Shown here: positions 26,109 to 34,720 of the stretch, piece by piece
Layout of the letters: each line of letters opens with the position of its first letter
Numbering within the stretch: the stretch's first letter is position 1
Translations under genes and position numbers: made by a program
The notes under the pieces: generated by a model
Told to the model about the DNA's origin: nothing
What the model saw: only the letters and a program-made list of their open reading frames with translations
Database searches by the model: none
NCBI GenBank assembly: GCA_942492735.1
Contig: OW818648.1
Span: 744,001 to 808,000, forward strand
Reading direction: 5' to 3'
Length of the DNA: 64,000 nt
Origin: Sporobacter sp942492735
Lineage (GTDB): Bacteria > Bacillota > Clostridia > Oscillospirales > Oscillospiraceae

Positions 26109-26924
26109 TTATTTGTTTGTCTTCGGTATCTTTATTGTCAGGATAATCTCCCGCTCCGTTTCATCCCGACCGCATTTGGCATCGATACCCGACTGCTGCA
26201 TCATGCTCATGCTGCGTGTCAGCGTGTTGATAAAAAGACGCACATCCTTCAGTACATACACCGGTTTATTTGGGGCTTTGTCTATTTGCCCTTTTTTAAC
26301 CAGATAGCTTTCAATGTACGCCTCCGTATTGGCGACATTGAGATTTTTTTTGATGATCTGATCAAAAACCTCCAGACGGTCCTGTTCTTCGTCAAGCTTT
26401 AAAAGCGCTCTGGCATGGCGCTCCGTCAAGCCGGTATCCCTGATCATAAACAGCAATTCGGGGGAGAGCTTCAAAATACGCAGCTTATTCGAAACGGCCG
26501 ATTGGGAAAGGCCGACGAGGCGTGCAACCTCCTCCTGCTTATAACCGTTCAAATTAATGAGCCGATACAGGCTCTCGGCTTCCTCTATAAAGTCGAGATC
26601 TTTCCTCTGTAGATTTTCTACAAGCGCGAGGATGGAGGATTCCTGTGAATCGACGTCTAAAACAATGCACGGTATATCCTTTAATCCAACCAGCTTTGCC
26701 GCGCGCAGACGCCTTTCTCCCGACACAAGCTCATACCCGCCGCCACGTCTTCTGACCGACAGCGGCTGAAGAATGCCGTATCTTGAAATGCTCGAAGCCA
26801 GCTCGCGCATAGCGTTCGGCTCAAAGTTTTTACGCGGTTGGTCGGGATTCGGCAGAATGTCACCGATCGGCAGGTAAACGATCCGACTCGCCTCATAAAG
26901 GCCGCGCTTTTTCATCAGCTGCAT
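26109..26924 (-). CDS. ParB/Noc family DNA-binding protein
   Basis: The 271-residue protein has the ParB N-terminal CTPase/nuclease-like domain (LPIGDILPNPDQPRKNF at about 18-34, SGERRLRAAKLVGL at about 68-81), a helix-turn-helix (QEEVARLVGLSQSAVSNKLRIL, split here as EEVARLVGLSQS at about 131-142) and a short C-terminal dimerisation segment with VRLFINTLTRSM. This organisation fits either Spo0J/ParB, which binds parS and loads SMC, or Noc, the nucleoid-occlusion factor. No parA/soj lies beside it, and no parS or Noc site was found in the window, so I lean to a Noc-like role. Start at 26924 follows AAGGGGG. Confidence 0.85.
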   Translation of the reverse strand: MQLMKKRGLYEASRIVYLPIGDILPNPDQPRKNFEPNAMRELASSISRYGILQPLSVRRRGGGYELVSGERRLRAAKLVGLKDIPCIVLDVDSQESSILALVENLQRKDLDFIEEAESLYRLINLNGYKQEEVARLVGLSQSAVSNKLRILKLSPELLFMIRDTGLTERHARALLKLDEEQDRLEVFDQIIKKNLNVANTEAYIESYLVKKGQIDKAPNKPVYVLKDVRLFINTLTRSMSMMQQSGIDAKCGRDETEREIILTIKIPKTNK

Positions 26925-27017
26925 AAGGAATACGCCCCCTTCGCAAGGTTCTCTTAATACATATTGTGGTTATATTACGATTTTACACAACATATAGTGC
27001 AAAAAATGCAGAAATTA

Positions 27018-27048
27018 GGCGGGAAATTTATTCCCGCCCGATTTTTTT
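27018..27048 (+). terminator. Orphan intrinsic-terminator-like hairpin on the plus strand
   Basis: Stem GGCGGGAA (27018-27025) and TTCCCGCC (27031-27038) is followed by CGA and seven T residues on the plus strand. No plus-strand gene ends here: nifJ has its own terminator 1 kb earlier and both flanking genes are on the minus strand. It lies in the 181-nt upstream region of noc. It could end an antisense or small RNA, or be a repeat remnant. Confidence 0.55.
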
Positions 27049-27105
27049 ACAATATATTGAATAATGTGCGATTCTATAATAACATCTCGTCTGAAATTTA
27101 TTTGT

Positions 27106-27432
27106 TCAGCTTGCTTTTATCTCAAGCTGCTTGATACGCTTTTCCAGAGCTTCCATTTTGTGCTCAAACTTTCGTTCAAGCTCGTATTGCTTTTCATGGG
27201 TCAAAATATACCCGTCTGTCAGCGAATCGAGTCGCTTTGTAATATCATTTTCTATCTTGAGGTTTGTTTTTACGACTTCGTGTTCAATATCGGTCAATCG
27301 CTCACTTGTTTTTATGACTTCGTGCTCAATATCGGTCAATCTCTCGTTTGTTGTGACGGCTGCCTGTTCAATATTAGTCAATCGCTCGGTCACTTCTGAA
27401 AGCACTTTCAGAATTTTCTCTTCATTCGTCAT
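27106..27432 (-). CDS. Coiled-coil protein with 14-residue repeats
   Basis: I do not recognise a named family. The 108-residue acidic protein is one long predicted coiled coil without a membrane segment or signal peptide. Its core is built of repeated 14-residue (two-heptad) units: ERLTNIEQAAVTTN, ERLTDIEHEVIKTS and ERLTDIEHEVVKTN, followed by a lysine/glutamate-rich helix QLERKFEHKMEALEKRIKQLE. Similar small coiled-coil ORFs are common beside mobile or phage-derived genes in Bacillota, but nothing here proves that. GAGGTGG precedes the ATG. It lies between aspS and noc, all on the minus strand, and is AT-richer than aspS. Confidence 0.65.
   Translation of the reverse strand: MTNEEKILKVLSEVTERLTNIEQAAVTTNERLTDIEHEVIKTSERLTDIEHEVVKTNLKIENDITKRLDSLTDGYILTHEKQYELERKFEHKMEALEKRIKQLEIKAS
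27265..27390 (-). repeat. Three 42-bp tandem repeats inside the coiled-coil gene
   Basis: Units start at 27265, 27307 and 27349. The first two are nearly identical (sharing the block TCAATATCGGTCAATC) and the third is more worn. Each unit equals 14 codons, so copy-number change would keep the reading frame and alter coiled-coil length by two heptads. Confidence 0.8.
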
Positions 27433-27493
27433 ATGACCACCTCATAAAAACTATATTTTGCTGATATTAGGTTGTCAAGATCCTCCGTTGTCT

Positions 27494-29269
27494 TTAGCTC
27501 TTCAGCTGCAGCATCAATTCGTCGAGCTGTTTTTTGTCAACGACGTCGGGGCAGCTTGTCATCGGCTCGGACGCGTTCTGCACTTTCGGGAAAGCGATGA
27601 CGTCCCGGATGCTGCTCAAACCGCACAGTAGCATGACAAGCCGGTCCAGACCGTACGCCAAGCCGCCGTGCGGTGGCGCGCCGTATCTAAACGCGTTGAT
27701 CAGATGACCGAAACGCTCCTGCGCATCCTCTTTGGTAAAGCCGAGGGCGCGGAACATTGTCTCCTGCATCTCGGGCGTCGAGATGCGGATGGATCCGCCG
27801 CCAAGCTCCGTGCCGTTTAAGACGATATCATACGCCTTCGCCCGGCAGTTCTTTTTATCTGTTTCAAGCAGTGCGACATCCTCATCCATCGGCGCCGTGA
27901 ACGGATGGTGCATGGCGGCATACCGCCCGTCTTCCTCGGAATACTCAAACATCGGGAATTCAGTGACCCACAGGAATTTGTAGTCGTTCTTATTTGTGAG
28001 CCCAAGCCGTTTCGCGCATTCAACGCGCAGCGCACCCAACGATGCGAAAACTGTTTTTTCGTTTATGTCAGCAACAATCAGAACGAGGTCGCCCGTTTTC
28101 GCTTCCGCGCGGTTGATTATTCTATTTACTTCATCCTCTGTCATGAATTTGGAGAATGACGAGCTTGTACCCTCGGCGCTGAGCCGCAGCCAAGCGAGGC
28201 CTTTTGCCCCGTAGGTTTTGACGAACTCGACGAGCGTATCAATCTGTTTCCTCGGGAAGCTCTCCGCCCCGCCGGGAATATTGATCAGGCGCACGCTGCC
28301 GCCGGATGCGACCGGTTCCGAAAACACCTTGAAGCCGCAGTCCCCCACGATATCGCTGATGTTTTTCAGTTCAAAGCCGAAACGGAGGTCCGGCTTGTCT
28401 GAACCGTAACGCGCCATCGCCTCGGCATACGGCATACGCATAATCGGCGTTTGGATATCGATATCGAGTACTTTTTTGAAAACACGTTTTAAAAATCCCT
28501 CGTTAACGGCGATGACATCGTCTGTTTCGACAAACGACATTTCGAGATCAATCTGGGTGAATTCCGGCTGGCGGTCGGCCCGCAGGTCTTCGTCACGGAA
28601 GCATCGCGCAATTTGGAAATAGCGGTCAAAGCCCGAGAGCATCAGAAGCTGCTTATACTGCTGCGGCGACTGAGGCAGCGCATAGAATTTACCCGGATGG
28701 ACGCGGCTTGGAACAAGATAGTCCCTGGCACCTTCCGGCGTGGATTTCGTAAGCATTGGCGTCTCGATCTCATAAAAGCCGTTTTCATCAAAATAGTCAC
28801 GCGCCGTCTTTGCAACCTGATGGCGCACGGCGATCGCCCGCTGCATCTCGGGGCGACGCAGGTCAAGATATCGGTATTTGAGGCGGAGCATGTCGTTAAC
28901 GTCAGAGTTTTCGACGATTTCGAACGGGGGTGTTTCGCTCTCTGCCAGAACGCGCAGTTCCGTCACCTCAAGCTCAACCTCGCCAGTCGGAATCTCTTTA
29001 TTCTTCGAGGACCGTTCGCGCAGACGTCCTTTTGCGGCGAGCACATATTCGCTTCGCGCTGCAAAGGCCTTTTTGAAAATCTCCCGGTTGGTAGCGTCAT
29101 CAAACGCCAATTGGAGGATGCCCGTGCGGTCTCTGAGATCAATGAAGATGAGCTGTCCTAAATCGCGCTGGCGCTGAACCCATCCGCAGACGATAATTTC
29201 CCTACCGATATCCTCGGGTCTCAGCGTCCCACAGTATGACGTACGCTTAAAGTTATTTAAAGTTTCCAT
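27494..29269 (-). CDS. aspS: Aspartyl-tRNA synthetase
   Basis: This class II synthetase of 591 residues charges tRNA-Asp and is of the bacterial type. It has an N-terminal OB fold (VCGWVQRQRDLGQLIFIDLRD, about 27-47 in part), motif 1 region with RYLDLRRPEMQ (about 136), motif 2 FRDEDLRADRQPEFTQID (about 218-235), the bacteria-specific GAD insertion in the middle and motif 3 GLAYGLDRLVMLL (about 530-542). GGGAG precedes the ATG. It begins 22 nt after hisS, the common hisS-aspS operon of Bacillota. Whether it is discriminating or also charges tRNA-Asn cannot be told by eye. No T-box leader is present. Confidence 0.97.
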   Translation of the reverse strand: METLNNFKRTSYCGTLRPEDIGREIIVCGWVQRQRDLGQLIFIDLRDRTGILQLAFDDATNREIFKKAFAARSEYVLAAKGRLRERSSKNKEIPTGEVELEVTELRVLAESETPPFEIVENSDVNDMLRLKYRYLDLRRPEMQRAIAVRHQVAKTARDYFDENGFYEIETPMLTKSTPEGARDYLVPSRVHPGKFYALPQSPQQYKQLLMLSGFDRYFQIARCFRDEDLRADRQPEFTQIDLEMSFVETDDVIAVNEGFLKRVFKKVLDIDIQTPIMRMPYAEAMARYGSDKPDLRFGFELKNISDIVGDCGFKVFSEPVASGGSVRLINIPGGAESFPRKQIDTLVEFVKTYGAKGLAWLRLSAEGTSSSFSKFMTEDEVNRIINRAEAKTGDLVLIVADINEKTVFASLGALRVECAKRLGLTNKNDYKFLWVTEFPMFEYSEEDGRYAAMHHPFTAPMDEDVALLETDKKNCRAKAYDIVLNGTELGGGSIRISTPEMQETMFRALGFTKEDAQERFGHLINAFRYGAPPHGGLAYGLDRLVMLLCGLSSIRDVIAFPKVQNASEPMTSCPDVVDKKQLDELMLQLKS

Positions 29270-29291
29270 TTGAATTACTCCCGAATACTGT

Positions 29292-30656
29292 TTATTTTGT
29301 CGGTTCCTTAATGGGCGTACCCGAGCGTAGTCTCACCACACTAGCTTTAATCGCCGTTGTAATCATCGCCGGTGATGCCGTTGTCTGCTCGCCGGTTGAC
29401 ATATCCTTGACAGACACAAGTCCTTTTGTTAGCTCGTCCTCGCCGAGAAAAACCACAAACGGTATTTTAAGCTTATCCGCGTATGAGACTTTTGCCTTAA
29501 ATTTCTTATCCTCACTAAATACCGATACGCGAATCCCTTCCTGACGCATGGCTGTTGCCAGAGATATCGCATGGCTCAAGTCTTCCGTCATCGGCAGAAT
29601 CAGGACATCCGCAGGCGACGTTAAAACCGTATCATTCAAGTAACCTTGATCCTCCAGCACAAAGAACAAGCGGGTCAAGCCGATGGAAATACCGACGCCG
29701 GGAAGCTTCTTGTCCGTGTAATACTCCGCCAGATTGTCATAGCGCCCGCCGGAACAGATTGAGCCGATCTCCGGGTGGTCGGTCATCGTTGTTTCATAAA
29801 CTGTGCCGGTATAATAGTCGAGTCCTCTGGCAATTGTCAAATCCACCTTAAAATGTGTGTCCGGCACGCCGAAGGACGCCATGTGTTTGGCGACCGTCGA
29901 GAGCTCCCGAAGTCCAAGGTCAAACGTCTCATTCCTGCCCGTATACTGACCCAGTTTTTCAAAGGGATCAATGCCGTTTTCCTGGCAGGTGATGATATCA
30001 ATAATGTCGTGCGCGGCAGAATCGTCAATACCTGTTTCTTCAGTCAGCAGCTTAAAAACCTTGTCTTTGCCGATTTTGTCAATCTTATCGATTGTCCGCA
30101 TCACGTCTCCGGTTTTATCGCCGACGCCAAGGAGCTGGAACAATCCTGTCAACACCTTGCGGTTGTTAATGCGGATGACGAACTTTTTCAACCCCAGCGT
30201 ATCAAAGCTTCTGTATATGATGCTTGGTATCTCCGCCTCATTTATGATGCCCAGCGTGTTATCGCCGATGATATCGATATCAGCCTGATAAAACTCGCGG
30301 AAACGACCGCGCTGCGCGCGTTCGCCCCGATAGACTTTTCCGATTTGGAACCGGCGGAACGGGAATGCCAGCTGCGAAAAATGTAACGCGACATATTTCG
30401 CCAGAGGCACAGTCAGATCAAACCGAAGCGAGAGATCACTGTCTCCCTTTGTAAATCGGTATATCTGCTTTTCTGTTTCGCCGCCGCCTTTGGCCAGAAG
30501 CACCTCGGAGGATTCAATAAGCGGGGTGTCAAGCGGTGTAAAGCCGTAAAGCGAAAAGGATTCCCGCAGCTTTTCGACCATGCTGTCAAAAAGCACCTGA
30601 CGCTCCGGCAAAAGCTCCATAAATCCCGATAACGTCCGGGGACTAACTTTTTCCAT
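29292..30656 (-). CDS. hisS: Histidyl-tRNA synthetase
   Basis: This class II synthetase of 454 residues charges tRNA-His. It has motif 1 with GFTPLDTPLIESSEVLLAKGG (about 37-57 in part), the motif 2 region RFQIGKVYRGERAQRGRFREFYQADIDIIG (split: GKVYRGERAQRGRFRE at about 107-122), the histidine-binding LTIARGLDYYTGTVYE (about 272-287) and motif 3 GISIGLTRL (about 328). A C-terminal anticodon-binding domain follows from about 355. The long N-terminal type without extra fusion matches clostridial HisS. AGGAG lies before the ATG at 30656. It leads the hisS-aspS pair and is separated from mgsA by a 22-nt perfect palindrome. Confidence 0.96.
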   Translation of the reverse strand: MEKVSPRTLSGFMELLPERQVLFDSMVEKLRESFSLYGFTPLDTPLIESSEVLLAKGGGETEKQIYRFTKGDSDLSLRFDLTVPLAKYVALHFSQLAFPFRRFQIGKVYRGERAQRGRFREFYQADIDIIGDNTLGIINEAEIPSIIYRSFDTLGLKKFVIRINNRKVLTGLFQLLGVGDKTGDVMRTIDKIDKIGKDKVFKLLTEETGIDDSAAHDIIDIITCQENGIDPFEKLGQYTGRNETFDLGLRELSTVAKHMASFGVPDTHFKVDLTIARGLDYYTGTVYETTMTDHPEIGSICSGGRYDNLAEYYTDKKLPGVGISIGLTRLFFVLEDQGYLNDTVLTSPADVLILPMTEDLSHAISLATAMRQEGIRVSVFSEDKKFKAKVSYADKLKIPFVVFLGEDELTKGLVSVKDMSTGEQTTASPAMITTAIKASVVRLRSGTPIKEPTK

Positions 30657-30708
30657 GAAATATCTCCTGCTTCGCTGTCTCAGAAAGACAGAGTTGTAAA
30701 ATTAACAC

Positions 30709-30730
30709 GGGCGGGGGCATGCCCCCGCCC
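30709..30730. repeat. Perfect GC-rich 22-nt palindrome between mgsA and hisS
   Basis: The sequence is a GGGCGGGGGCA half followed by its exact complement TGCCCCCGCCC. On the minus strand it is followed by GTGTTAATTTTAC, a weak T-rich stretch, so it may end the mgsA transcript. It also resembles the variable cores of the GTAGGG-type repeats. Confidence 0.6.
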
Positions 30731-30750
30731 TTCAAATTGAACTTGCTGAC

Positions 30751-31149
30751 CTAATGCTTCGGATTGACAATGTCGCGCCAGTCAAGGTCTCCGCGCTTTA
30801 AGCCCTGGATCAGGACTTCAGCCGTTGCGACATTCGAGGCAAAGGGCACATTATACTGGTCACAGAGACGCGAAATATCATTGACGCTGCCTGGTGTTTC
30901 TGACGACGGATCGCACAAAAACAAGACGAGGTCAAGCTCGTTATAGGCGATACGCGCCCCGATCTGCTGGTCGCCGCCCTGGTTTCCGGAAAGATACAGG
31001 GAGATTGGTAAACCAGTTGCCTCAGTCACAAGACGGCCCGTCGTATTTGTTGCGCAAAGCGAGTGTCCGGCAAGGATACCGCAGTAGGCAATACAAAATT
31101 GCACCATCAATTCTTTTTTTCTGTCATGTGCCATTAATGCGATGTTCAA
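30751..31149 (-). CDS. mgsA: Methylglyoxal synthase-like protein, altered active-site loop
   Basis: Methylglyoxal synthase turns dihydroxyacetone phosphate into methylglyoxal and phosphate, bypassing lower glycolysis. The 132-residue protein matches the family in length and in ALMAHDRKK (about 4-12), CATNTTGRLV, the phosphate/catalytic SGNQGGDQQIGA (about 54-65, with the catalytic Asp of GGDQQ) and ASNVATAEVLI with the closing RGDLDW. However, the loop after the DP motif reads DPSSETPGSVNDI, where E. coli and Bacillus enzymes have DPL..PH[DE]PDV; the His and following Asp (His98 and Asp101 in E. coli, from memory) appear absent and the loop is two residues shorter. It closes the mre-min cluster, 36 nt after minD. 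Activity should be regarded as uncertain. Confidence 0.82.
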   Translation of the reverse strand: MNIALMAHDRKKELMVQFCIAYCGILAGHSLCATNTTGRLVTEATGLPISLYLSGNQGGDQQIGARIAYNELDLVLFLCDPSSETPGSVNDISRLCDQYNVPFASNVATAEVLIQGLKRGDLDWRDIVNPKH

Positions 31150-31185
31150 AACAGCCGCCTTCTTTCTGAAAAAGTTTGTTTACGT

Positions 31186-31938
31186 CTATTTCCTGGACCA
31201 CTTTCTGACTAATGGGATAAGCGCTCCTGTGATGCGCTGTGCAATGAGCAGATATTGCAGCGCTGCTTTTTTCTTTTCATAAAGAATCAGCGGCGTTTCC
31301 GTATTTGAGGAGAGAAAGACCGCTTTATCCTCTTCAACAAGGCCGATGAGCTTCACCCCGATCGTGTCAATGGCATCGTCGATTGACCTGTCGATCTGTC
31401 GAAACGTCCTTGCATTGATACGGTTGACGATGAGTCGAACCTCTTGTATGCTCATGCTTCTGAGTTCCTCGGCGACGCGCTGCCCGTCCCTCAAACTGGA
31501 TAAATCACCTGTGGTGACAACAATCGCCATGTCGGCGTACTGCGCAGCCAGTCTAAATCCGGGCCCTATACCGGCAGGTGAATCAATGAGACAATAGTCA
31601 AAACTTTCTCTGATCTGCTCCAGCAGCGACATCATCGCCTCCGGGCTAAACTCGTCCGGTCCGCTGAACGCCGGCGCAGGGAGAAAATAAAGACCTTTAA
31701 TTTTCGGATGCTCGGAGCAGGCCTCGTCCAGATTTATATAACCCCTCAGCACGTCGGAAAAATCCGAAACAACGTAATCGGCCATCCCGATGATGATGTC
31801 AAGATTTCTGAGACCGGCATCACAATCCATGCAAAGTGTTTTGTGACCCAACGCGGCAAGACATGAAGATATGGCGCCGACCGATGTCGTTTTTCCCGTG
31901 CCACCCTTGCCGGAGGCGACAACGATAACCTTGCCCAT
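31186..31938 (-). CDS. minD: Septum site-determining ATPase MinD
   Basis: MinD is a membrane-cycling ATPase that positions the division septum with MinC and MinE or DivIVA/MinJ. The 250-residue protein has the deviant Walker A KGGTGKTT (about 11-18), CMDCDAGLRNLD (about 37-48), the LIDSPAGIG Walker B (about 121-129) and a basic amphipathic C-terminal helix (IPLVRKWSRK) suited to membrane binding. I chose ATG 31938 with GGAGAG upstream; the ATG at 31971 lacks a site. It lies between mrdA (151 nt) and mgsA (36 nt). No minC or minE is present in this cluster, where minC normally precedes minD in clostridia. Confidence 0.93.
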   Translation of the reverse strand: MGKVIVVASGKGGTGKTTSVGAISSCLAALGHKTLCMDCDAGLRNLDIIIGMADYVVSDFSDVLRGYINLDEACSEHPKIKGLYFLPAPAFSGPDEFSPEAMMSLLEQIRESFDYCLIDSPAGIGPGFRLAAQYADMAIVVTTGDLSSLRDGQRVAEELRSMSIQEVRLIVNRINARTFRQIDRSIDDAIDTIGVKLIGLVEEDKAVFLSSNTETPLILYEKKKAALQYLLIAQRITGALIPLVRKWSRK

Positions 31939-32089
31939 GTCTCTCTCCAATCTGCATGTCGAATTATTCACATCATTATATACAATTTCCAGCAGGATGG
32001 CAAGTCACAATTTCGTACAAATTTGTTAGTTTTGTTATTTACTTGGTGATTATTTGTGCCATATTGGCAATCCCTATATGGCGGAACTG

Positions 32090-34168
32090 TCAGGGAAGAA
32101 TCGTATTGTCTGCCGCCACGCCAACCTCAACATCCTCGTCAAAATAGTAATCCATGATGACCTTTGCGATTTCCATGATCGTCGAACCGGAGGTGCCCTT
32201 TTCAACAACAAGGGCAATGGCAATTTGCGGGTCATCTGCCGGCGCATAGCAAACAAAAACGCCGGTATTCAGGTTGGTGCCTATCGTTGTACTGGATTGG
32301 ACGGTACCTGTTTTCGCAGCGACCGGCACACTGTAATCTTTGAAAACTGCCGACGCCGTCCCTTTGGGATCAGACGCGACGAGCTTCATGCCCTCCTGCA
32401 GATACGGAATGAATTCGCTGCCGCCGACAGTCCCCAGCACCTTATGTTCAGGCTCATAAACAATAGACGTAAAATCGGCACTGCGGATGTTGCTGAGCAT
32501 CGTCAGTGCGTAGCGTGTACCGCCATTCGCGATCGTGGCGACATAATTGGCCAGCTGAACCGGTGTAAACGCGTTATAACCCTGGCCGATTGCCTCGTAC
32601 ATATTGTCAGCTGCCCACCAGCCCGGATTGTTGTCGGTGGGTGGTATGTTTTCCAGCTTCCATTCACGATCAGCCAGTCTACCGGCAAGCTCTTTGATTT
32701 CAATGCCAGTTTTTGAGCCGAAACCAAAATCGGCGGCGGCGGGATTCATTTTTTCGTAGGTTAACAAATCACCAAGCTGGTAAAAGAAGACGTTGCAGGA
32801 GTCCCGGAGCGCCGTGACAACGTTTTCATTGCCGTGACCGGCCTTGTTCCAGCAACTGGGTTGGGTATCTTCGTATTTTGTATATTTGCCGCTGTCGAAC
32901 CATGTTGTCGCCGGTGTGATTATTCCTGTCCGCAGCCCGGCCAGCGCCGTCACCATTTTAAACGTCGAGCCGGGGAGATATGTGCCTTGCGTTGCTCTGT
33001 TGAGCAGCGGCTTGCTCTCGTTTTTTATCAGGTCGGATATATTCTTGGACAAATTCGACAGGTCATACGTCGGATAAGAGCCGCATGCCAAAACCTCGCC
33101 CGTATTGACGTCTGTCACAACAACGGCGCCGCCGGTGACCCTGTCCTCTTCGGTACGAGCTGGATCGGCATTGATCTCATAAATTTTCAAATTCAGAGCA
33201 TCCTCGCAGACAGTCTGAAGCCCGATGTCGATCGTTAGGAAAACGTTTTCTCCCGGTACAGGCTCTTTCGTAATTTTAACGTCCATTACGGTGCCGTCGT
33301 CGCTCGTGGTGATGATCTGTGTGCCGTCGCTCCCGTGAAGGTACTGTTCAAATGCCAGCTCCGCGCCATCCTTGCCGACACTGGCGTCGTATGAATACGC
33401 GAGTGCTTTGTAGATATCGTTATACTCAGCACTATTCATCTTGCCGATATAGCCGAGAAGGTGCGCGGCGTAAGTTGTGTGATAAACGCGCTTTGCGGTT
33501 GTTTCTATGTTAATACCTGGATTCTTCTGGGTCTTGACAAGCGTCAGGAAATCAATACTGACATCATTGGCGAATACATACGGGTTCATGCTTTTTATTA
33601 CGCGCATTTCCATTTCGTAACGGACGCCGATAATGAGCCGCGCATCAGAAATATTCGTTGTGTAATCAATGTTGTAATGCTCTTTCATCTTGACGATCAG
33701 ATCGGACGCGGAAATATTTTCATCCATATCGAAATACTTGAAACGTTTCAGGTAATCGTCCAGGTTTTTTTTCTGCGTGTCTGTCATATCCAGAAGATAA
33801 GCAAACGGCGCACCGATCGTCACCGGGAATGTGTCGTTATAGCTCACGTTGTTATCGATGGCTGCATGGATAAGCTGCAGAAGAATTTCATTATAGTCGT
33901 CTCTGTCGACCAGCGTATCACGCGAGAGCGTGATATTGTAAGCAGGACGCGTGGACACAAGCTTAACACCGTTTCTGTCGAGAATATCGCCGCGGTCGGC
34001 TGTCAGCGTCACGGTTAGCGGTGTTGTATCGCGTGTGAGGTATGCAGTTTCGTCGGCGCCGGTGTCATATATCTGGAGTTTGTACAGTGTCATCATAAAA
34101 AGCGCAACGAGAAATGCCATGATGACAAAGATCACCGCAACCCTGGTCGGTTTATAATACTTTTGCAT
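32090..34168 (-). CDS. mrdA: Penicillin-binding protein 2 (elongasome transpeptidase)
   Basis: This membrane-anchored class B transpeptidase crosslinks peptidoglycan during rod elongation, partnered with RodA and MreBCD. The 692-residue protein has one N-terminal membrane anchor (about 11-30), a PBP dimerisation domain with TADRGDILDRNGVKLVS (about 54-70) and a transpeptidase domain with SxxK in GSTFKMV (about 403), SxN in RDSCNVFF (about 459) and KTGT in AAKTGTVQ (about 617). It follows mreD by 47 nt in the same direction. No rodA gene is next to it in this window. Confidence 0.95.
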   Translation of the reverse strand: MQKYYKPTRVAVIFVIMAFLVALFMMTLYKLQIYDTGADETAYLTRDTTPLTVTLTADRGDILDRNGVKLVSTRPAYNITLSRDTLVDRDDYNEILLQLIHAAIDNNVSYNDTFPVTIGAPFAYLLDMTDTQKKNLDDYLKRFKYFDMDENISASDLIVKMKEHYNIDYTTNISDARLIIGVRYEMEMRVIKSMNPYVFANDVSIDFLTLVKTQKNPGINIETTAKRVYHTTYAAHLLGYIGKMNSAEYNDIYKALAYSYDASVGKDGAELAFEQYLHGSDGTQIITTSDDGTVMDVKITKEPVPGENVFLTIDIGLQTVCEDALNLKIYEINADPARTEEDRVTGGAVVVTDVNTGEVLACGSYPTYDLSNLSKNISDLIKNESKPLLNRATQGTYLPGSTFKMVTALAGLRTGIITPATTWFDSGKYTKYEDTQPSCWNKAGHGNENVVTALRDSCNVFFYQLGDLLTYEKMNPAAADFGFGSKTGIEIKELAGRLADREWKLENIPPTDNNPGWWAADNMYEAIGQGYNAFTPVQLANYVATIANGGTRYALTMLSNIRSADFTSIVYEPEHKVLGTVGGSEFIPYLQEGMKLVASDPKGTASAVFKDYSVPVAAKTGTVQSSTTIGTNLNTGVFVCYAPADDPQIAIALVVEKGTSGSTIMEIAKVIMDYYFDEDVEVGVAADNTILP

Positions 34169-34215
34169 GAGAACGCCCTTTCATGTCATGCTGGAGTGTC
34201 CCAGCTCTTGCCTTC

Positions 34216-34719
34216 CTATTCGGCGGAAACCCGCCGCCCCAAGGAGCGGACTATCGGATAAATCGGCAGCGTAAAAATGATTGAATACAATGCTTGCAGG
34301 ATACCTGTCCGAAGAAGCGCTGAAAATTCGACATTTTCGAAAAAAACGAGCGGAAATATGGAGACAAAGGACGTCAGTACGAGCGTGGCGGCGCAGCAGA
34401 GAAAATATGTCGGGAACCCGCGTGCCATGATTGTCTCAGACAAGACGCCCACAAGGATACCGACGACCGTCAGAACAACCGTCATCACAATGACCGGCTG
34501 ATTAAACGACACATCGCAAAGCATACCTGCCACGAGCCCGTAGCCGCCACCGCGTGAGCTGCCCTCAAATGTTGCAATCCCGACGACGGCAATCGGCAGC
34601 AGAACAGGGAAAATCCCGTTAATGGGAAAGTATGTGAAAACCATTGCTTGGAGGACATAGATGATGCTTATAAAAATAATATGGGCGATCAGGACAACCG
34701 GTATTTTCACCTTCGACAT
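34216..34719 (-). CDS. mreD: Rod shape-determining protein MreD
   Basis: The 167-residue protein is very hydrophobic with about five membrane segments (near 10-28, 33-50, 55-72, 77-95, 100-122 and 130-150), typical of MreD. The identity rests largely on its place directly after mreC (1 nt between stop and start) and before mrdA, plus features such as GYGLVAGMLCDVSF in the centre. MreD is an essential part of the elongasome membrane complex. Confidence 0.88.
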   Translation of the reverse strand: MSKVKIPVVLIAHIIFISIIYVLQAMVFTYFPINGIFPVLLPIAVVGIATFEGSSRGGGYGLVAGMLCDVSFNQPVIVMTVVLTVVGILVGVLSETIMARGFPTYFLCCAATLVLTSFVSIFPLVFFENVEFSALLRTGILQALYSIIFTLPIYPIVRSLGRRVSAE

Positions 34720-34720
34720 C

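Noticed and set aside
27265..27390. CRISPR array
   Set aside because: The repeats are contiguous 42-bp coding units without spacers and without cas genes.
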